Shown one piece after another: positions 60,729-64,000 of a stretch of 64,000 nucleotides of DNA. This stretch comes from Adineta vaga (taxonomy: Eukaryota; Rotifera). How positions within the stretch are numbered: the first letter of the stretch is position 1; each line of letters begins with the position of its first letter. The stretch covers positions 11,532,001 to 11,596,000 of the forward strand of contig CP075492.1 in the NCBI GenBank assembly GCA_021613535.1. The letters are read 5' to 3'. Below the pieces are notes generated by a model. The model worked only from the letters and a program-made list of their open reading frames with translations, made no database searches and had not been told where the DNA came from. Both the position numbers and the translations under genes were made by a program.

Positions 60729-61535
60729 TTACACACGTGCGATGAATCCTATATGAAAATACGAAACATCCGAAAAGAATGCTTTCTTTTCTCCAGTTGT
60801 TTTCGGATCAATCTCTAATGGTACCCATTGAAATGTTGTAAAACCAGCTTCACGAAATGCCTTTTCGTATGTATCCGAACTGTACCAGAAATCAGTCAAA
60901 GTAAATTGATTGTCCGTATTGACATCGAATGTAACATCAACTTTGTCTCCATCCATGATATTAGGAGAAATATTATATCGAATATTATATTTATGTAATC
61001 GAACAGCGTCTTCTTTATTCAGGAATGGATTTGGTAGAAGACCAACAAAGAAATCAGAACATAATCGACGAATTTGAGATAAAACTTCATAAAGCTCTTT
61101 TACATTTTCTATGTGACATATCATAAATGTCGAAATGACTAATGATGATTGATCAATTGATTGGTGTTTTTCCTGAAATTCTTTTACCGTCATTGCATAG
61201 TATTCAAATTGGTTCTTTTCAGCTTGTCGCGTAGCATCCTTAGCTAATGCAATCATATCTTTCGAGATATCAATACCGGTTGCAGAGTTTACAATGTCAT
61301 CATGAACTAATAGTCTTGTCATATAACCTTCAACACAGCCAATATCTAGAATATGATCCATTGGTTTTGATGATAACGCTTGCACCTGATGAATTAATGT
61401 TTTTAAACTAAATCCATGGATAATTGGACGTGTTTCATTGTAAAATGAACATTTTGCATATTTATTAGCAAGCATATTTTCATTGTATTGATATGAGAAA
61501 GAATTTGTTTCACTAATCATTGTAGACGCTTGCAT
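60729..61535 (-). CDS. Class I SAM-dependent methyltransferase, substrate unknown
   Basis: Intronless, 268 residues. Motif I is DHILDIGCVEGYMTRLL at about residues 79-95, with the acidic residue of motif II in ATGIDISKDMIALAKDA. Motif post-I/IV is SLVISTFMICHIENV, where the Asp usually found before the hydrophobic strand is replaced by Ser. The C-terminal part (FWYSSDTYEKAFREAGFTTF) is typical of small-molecule methyltransferases with a ToxA/UbiE-like fold. No signal or anchor. Single-exon structure among intron-rich neighbours makes bacterial or fungal origin conceivable, but codon use looks like the host's. Reaction not predictable from sequence. Confidence 0.82.
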   Translation of the reverse strand: MQASTMISETNSFSYQYNENMLANKYAKCSFYNETRPIIHGFSLKTLIHQVQALSSKPMDHILDIGCVEGYMTRLLVHDDIVNSATGIDISKDMIALAKDATRQAEKNQFEYYAMTVKEFQEKHQSIDQSSLVISTFMICHIENVKELYEVLSQIRRLCSDFFVGLLPNPFLNKEDAVRLHKYNIRYNISPNIMDGDKVDVTFDVNTDNQFTLTDFWYSSDTYEKAFREAGFTTFQWVPLEIDPKTTGEKKAFFSDVSYFHIGFIARV

Positions 61536-61667
61536 ATAAAGGCAAAGAAAACAATTTTAATACAGTGTGGTTATTATTGTTTCAGAATTTCATACTAGAA
61601 TACCTTGGTATTTATAGTATCTCACTGAGAAAGAATAATTGAGATTATGGTGACAGATATGACTACC

Positions 61668-61971
61668 AGGGTTGCCAAACCTCCTGGTTTTTTAGATTTT
61701 CTCCTGGTTTCTACTGGTTTCTGGTTTCTCTTTTAATATCGATTTTTAGCGACATTTTGAATTGATAAAAATATACAAATGAAAGGTGAACGAGAATATC
61801 ACTCTATTTGATAAATACAGCAACCAATAAGAAAAAAAGTTAATATCAGGGTTCAGGGTTGCCAAACCTCCTGCTTTAGCCAGCAGTCTCCTGGTAAAAA
61901 AATCTCCTGGTGAACTCCTGGTTTTTTTCTCGTGAATTACTGGTTTTCAAAATTCGGATTTGGCAACCCTG
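61668..61971. mobile_element. Non-autonomous hAT-like element (MITE), 304 bp
   Basis: Begins CAGGGTTGCCAAA and ends TTTGGCAACCCTG, a perfect 13-base terminal inverted repeat. Flanking octamers are ATGACTAC (61660-61667) and ATAACTAC (61972-61979), 7 of 8 identical: an 8-base target-site duplication as made by hAT transposases. The left end is repeated inside at 61847-61873 (CAGGGTTCAGGGTTGCC), so a shorter version of about 118 bp may be nested. The interior is built of many CTCCTGGTTT words. No coding capacity. Confidence 0.8.
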
Positions 61972-62778
61972 ATAACTACCTCGATCACGAAAACAATGTT
62001 AAAATGTTGTGTTGACATGTATGTATTGAGTACTTACTAATTTACAAAACAATAACTGTCCAAGTATAGAAAATGCACTGTATTGATCAAGTTGACATCC
62101 CCCTCCCCATTCTAATAGGTGAGCTATTTGATGAATGACTTCCTTTGTTTATTACTTCAAAATTTTAGTAAAAAAATATATAAAAAAACAATGTCATTGA
62201 TATAAACATATTTACAAAGAGAATCATTGAGAGAAGATCATATTTTTATTGATCTTGAAGAAAATTCACCCTCAACTTTTAGCATGTCGTTACGCTCGAA
62301 CAAAATTGAATAATATATGACCTACTGCAGCGTAATCATTGGAAAAAAGGTACATCAACGTATAGAAAAACATTGCAAAATATAAAGAGATCATTGACAT
62401 TGTTTTTAACTTCAGCTAGTATTGATCACTTGTTTTGTCCGTACGATTTTGTAAGTACATAATATTAGTCAAACTATATTGAGTGTTTTTCGAATTTTTA
62501 CATACTGAATTGGAATGTTGGAGAATAGAATAGATACGATAATCTGTTTTGATTTACATTTAAAGTTATGTACACTGTCGAGTTAGATTTCAACTACAAA
62601 TTTTGAAATTTTACACTGTGAAATGTACTTCCAGAGTGTAGATAACAGACCGAATCTGTATATTTATATAACTATTGATATGATGGCGAGAGGTTTTTAT
62701 ACGAATTACCCGAAAAAAACTGACAGTAGTTCTTCTTTTGTTTATAAAGATGTAATATACTTTAGAAATTGCCATTCA
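61972..62778. other. Spacer upstream of XDH
   Basis: AT-rich with a short C-rich patch (CCCCCTCCCC) near 62099-62108. An in-frame extension upstream of 62779 back to 62623 is open but lacks the family's conservation. No gene. Confidence 0.5.
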
Positions 62779-64000
62779 ATGATCAATTATTTATTTTTTT
62801 ATGTAAATGGCAAGGAGATAATTGATTATCATGTTGAACCTGAATGGACTCTTCTTTGGTACTTAAGAAATAGTGCGTAATGATTTATTGTATTGAAACG
62901 TATATTTCGTTTTTTATTTAATGTGTAGAATTAAGACTGACTGGTTCAAAATTAGGTTGTGGAGAAGGTGGTTGTGGAGCATGTACTGTACTTGTTTCAA
63001 GACTTATTGATAAAAAGCCGAATGAAATTGAACATCGAACAATTAATGCTTGTTTAACATCGATCTGTGGTGTTGATGGATGTCATGTTATAACGGTTGA
63101 AGGATTAGGCTCAATAAACAAGTCTAATCTACATCCAGTGCAAAGGCGTCTTGCAGAATTATCTGGTTCACAATGTGGATTTTGTACTCCCGGCATGATC
63201 ATGTCTCTATATGGTACATTGACTACTGGAAACAGTTCACTACCACTAGTACAAGATATTGAAGAATCTTTTGATGGAAATCTTTGTCGATGTACTGGAT
63301 ATCGTCCAATTCTTGATGCTGCAAAAACATTTGCAAGTGATATCAATCAAATATATCATAAAAATTCATTATTATCATCAGAAACATCAACGACATACGA
63401 TAAATGCCATTTATATGCTAAACAAAATTCTGAAATAATGAATCCATTTGATTTTCCAGAAAAACTTCGAGAATATATTCCTCAATCTCTTCACATTCAA
63501 GGTTCAGTTGATTGGTATCGTCCGGTGACACTCAGTGAATTATTTCATCTTCGTTCCATGTATTCAGGCAATCAATCCAAACTTATCTTTGGTAATACGA
63601 CCGTACAGATAGAAAGCAGATATCAAAAGATATCCTATCCTCGTCTGATTACGATAACACATATTACAGAATTACAAGAAATCAAACGAACGCAAGACTC
63701 TTTATTGCTTGGAGCTGGTATAACATTTTCACAATTGAAATCTAAATTAATTGAATGGACCAATGATGATAATAGTCTTAGTGCTTGTCAAGCTCTACTA
63801 GATCAATTGAAACATTTTGCATCAATACAGATAAGAAATGTCGCCTCACTTGGTGGAAATATTATTTCCGCTTCACCAATGTAGATACGAATTGCAACAT
63901 GATTATATAGATTTTATTTTTATTTCTAGTTCTGATATCAATCCAGTTTTGATTGCTATTGGTGCAATACTTGAATTTCATTCTGCTAATAGACCGAACG
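62779..64000 (+). CDS. XDH: Xanthine dehydrogenase, N-terminal part, cut by the window end
   Basis: Molybdo-flavoenzyme oxidising hypoxanthine and xanthine to urate in the cytosol or peroxisome. Exons 62779-62872, 62929-63880 and 63930 to the edge, in matching phases (1, 2). The ATG at 62779 opens MINYLFFYVNGKEI, aligning with the normal XDH start. Two [2Fe-2S] domains are complete: plant-ferredoxin type KLGCGEGGCGACTVLVS with ACLTSICGVDG, and the second type GSQCGFCTPGMIMSLY with GNLCRCTGYRPILD. The FAD domain begins after a linker: LIFGNTTVQIESRY, SLLLGAGITFSQL and IRNVASLGGNIISASP, continuing into SDINPVLIAIGA. Aldehyde oxidase shares these domains; the residues that separate the two lie beyond the window, so XDH is the more likely of the two rather than certain. 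Confidence 0.92.

Overview
The window is nuclear DNA of an animal. It is strongly AT-rich and gene-dense, and most genes are split by very short introns (typically about 45-70 bases, GT...AG). Metazoan orthologues (VPS45, RAB5, TMEM19, PICALM/AP180, ZNHIT2, SLC27A, MAN1B1, GCLM, PKA RII, XDH) sit beside lineage-expanded families: an ADP-ribosyltransferase fused to kinesin-light-chain-like TPRs, RING/TRAF-finger proteins, and near-intronless phosphotransferase and methyltransferase genes. This mixture is most like a bdelloid rotifer (Rotaria/Adineta type). That assignment is inference from style and gene content; no marker gene proves it.

Layout. 1-8200: a partial unknown gene (-), VPS45 (+), an isolated exon-like segment, and an unrecognised multi-pass membrane protein (+). 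8.2-16.5 kb is the accessory part: a small secreted protein (-), a decayed cactin pseudogene (+), a G-over-C-skewed non-coding tract, three copies of a ~112-131 bp repeat (two inverted, one direct), and one unrecognised small gene. 16.5-25.3 kb: an N-myristoylated RING-H2 protein (-) head-to-head with RAB5 (+), then TMEM19, PICALM/AP180 (with an apparent 1-base frameshift), a RING/TRAF-finger protein (+), and a membrane protein (-). 25.7-36.6 kb is a minus-strand block: a 900-residue protein joining an intermediate-filament rod to an annexin core, then ZNHIT2, an SLC27A/FATP acyl-CoA synthetase, and an Arkadia/RNF111-type RING ligase. 38.6-48.5 kb: an APH-family phosphotransferase (-) with two possible last exons, ER mannosidase MAN1B1 (+), GCLM (+) and PKA regulatory subunit II (+). 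49-64 kb: a four-finger ZC2HC protein (-), two Ser-rich unknowns (+), a calmodulin-like EF-hand protein (+), the ART-TPR gene with a 2-base frameshift (-), a class I methyltransferase (-), a 304-bp hAT-like non-autonomous element, and the 5' part of xanthine dehydrogenase (+), cut by the window end.

There is no operon logic; the genes are mostly independent housekeeping functions: membrane trafficking (VPS45, RAB5, PICALM), ER glycan trimming (MAN1B1), glutathione synthesis (GCLM), purine oxidation (XDH), lipid uptake (SLC27A) and cAMP signalling (PKA RII). The most unusual item is the intermediate-filament/annexin fusion at 25723-28824. Its rod is of the long, lamin-like length, a basic cluster follows the rod, and an annexin core with degenerate calcium loops stands where a lamin tail domain would be expected. 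I know of no described protein of this kind, but I could not search.
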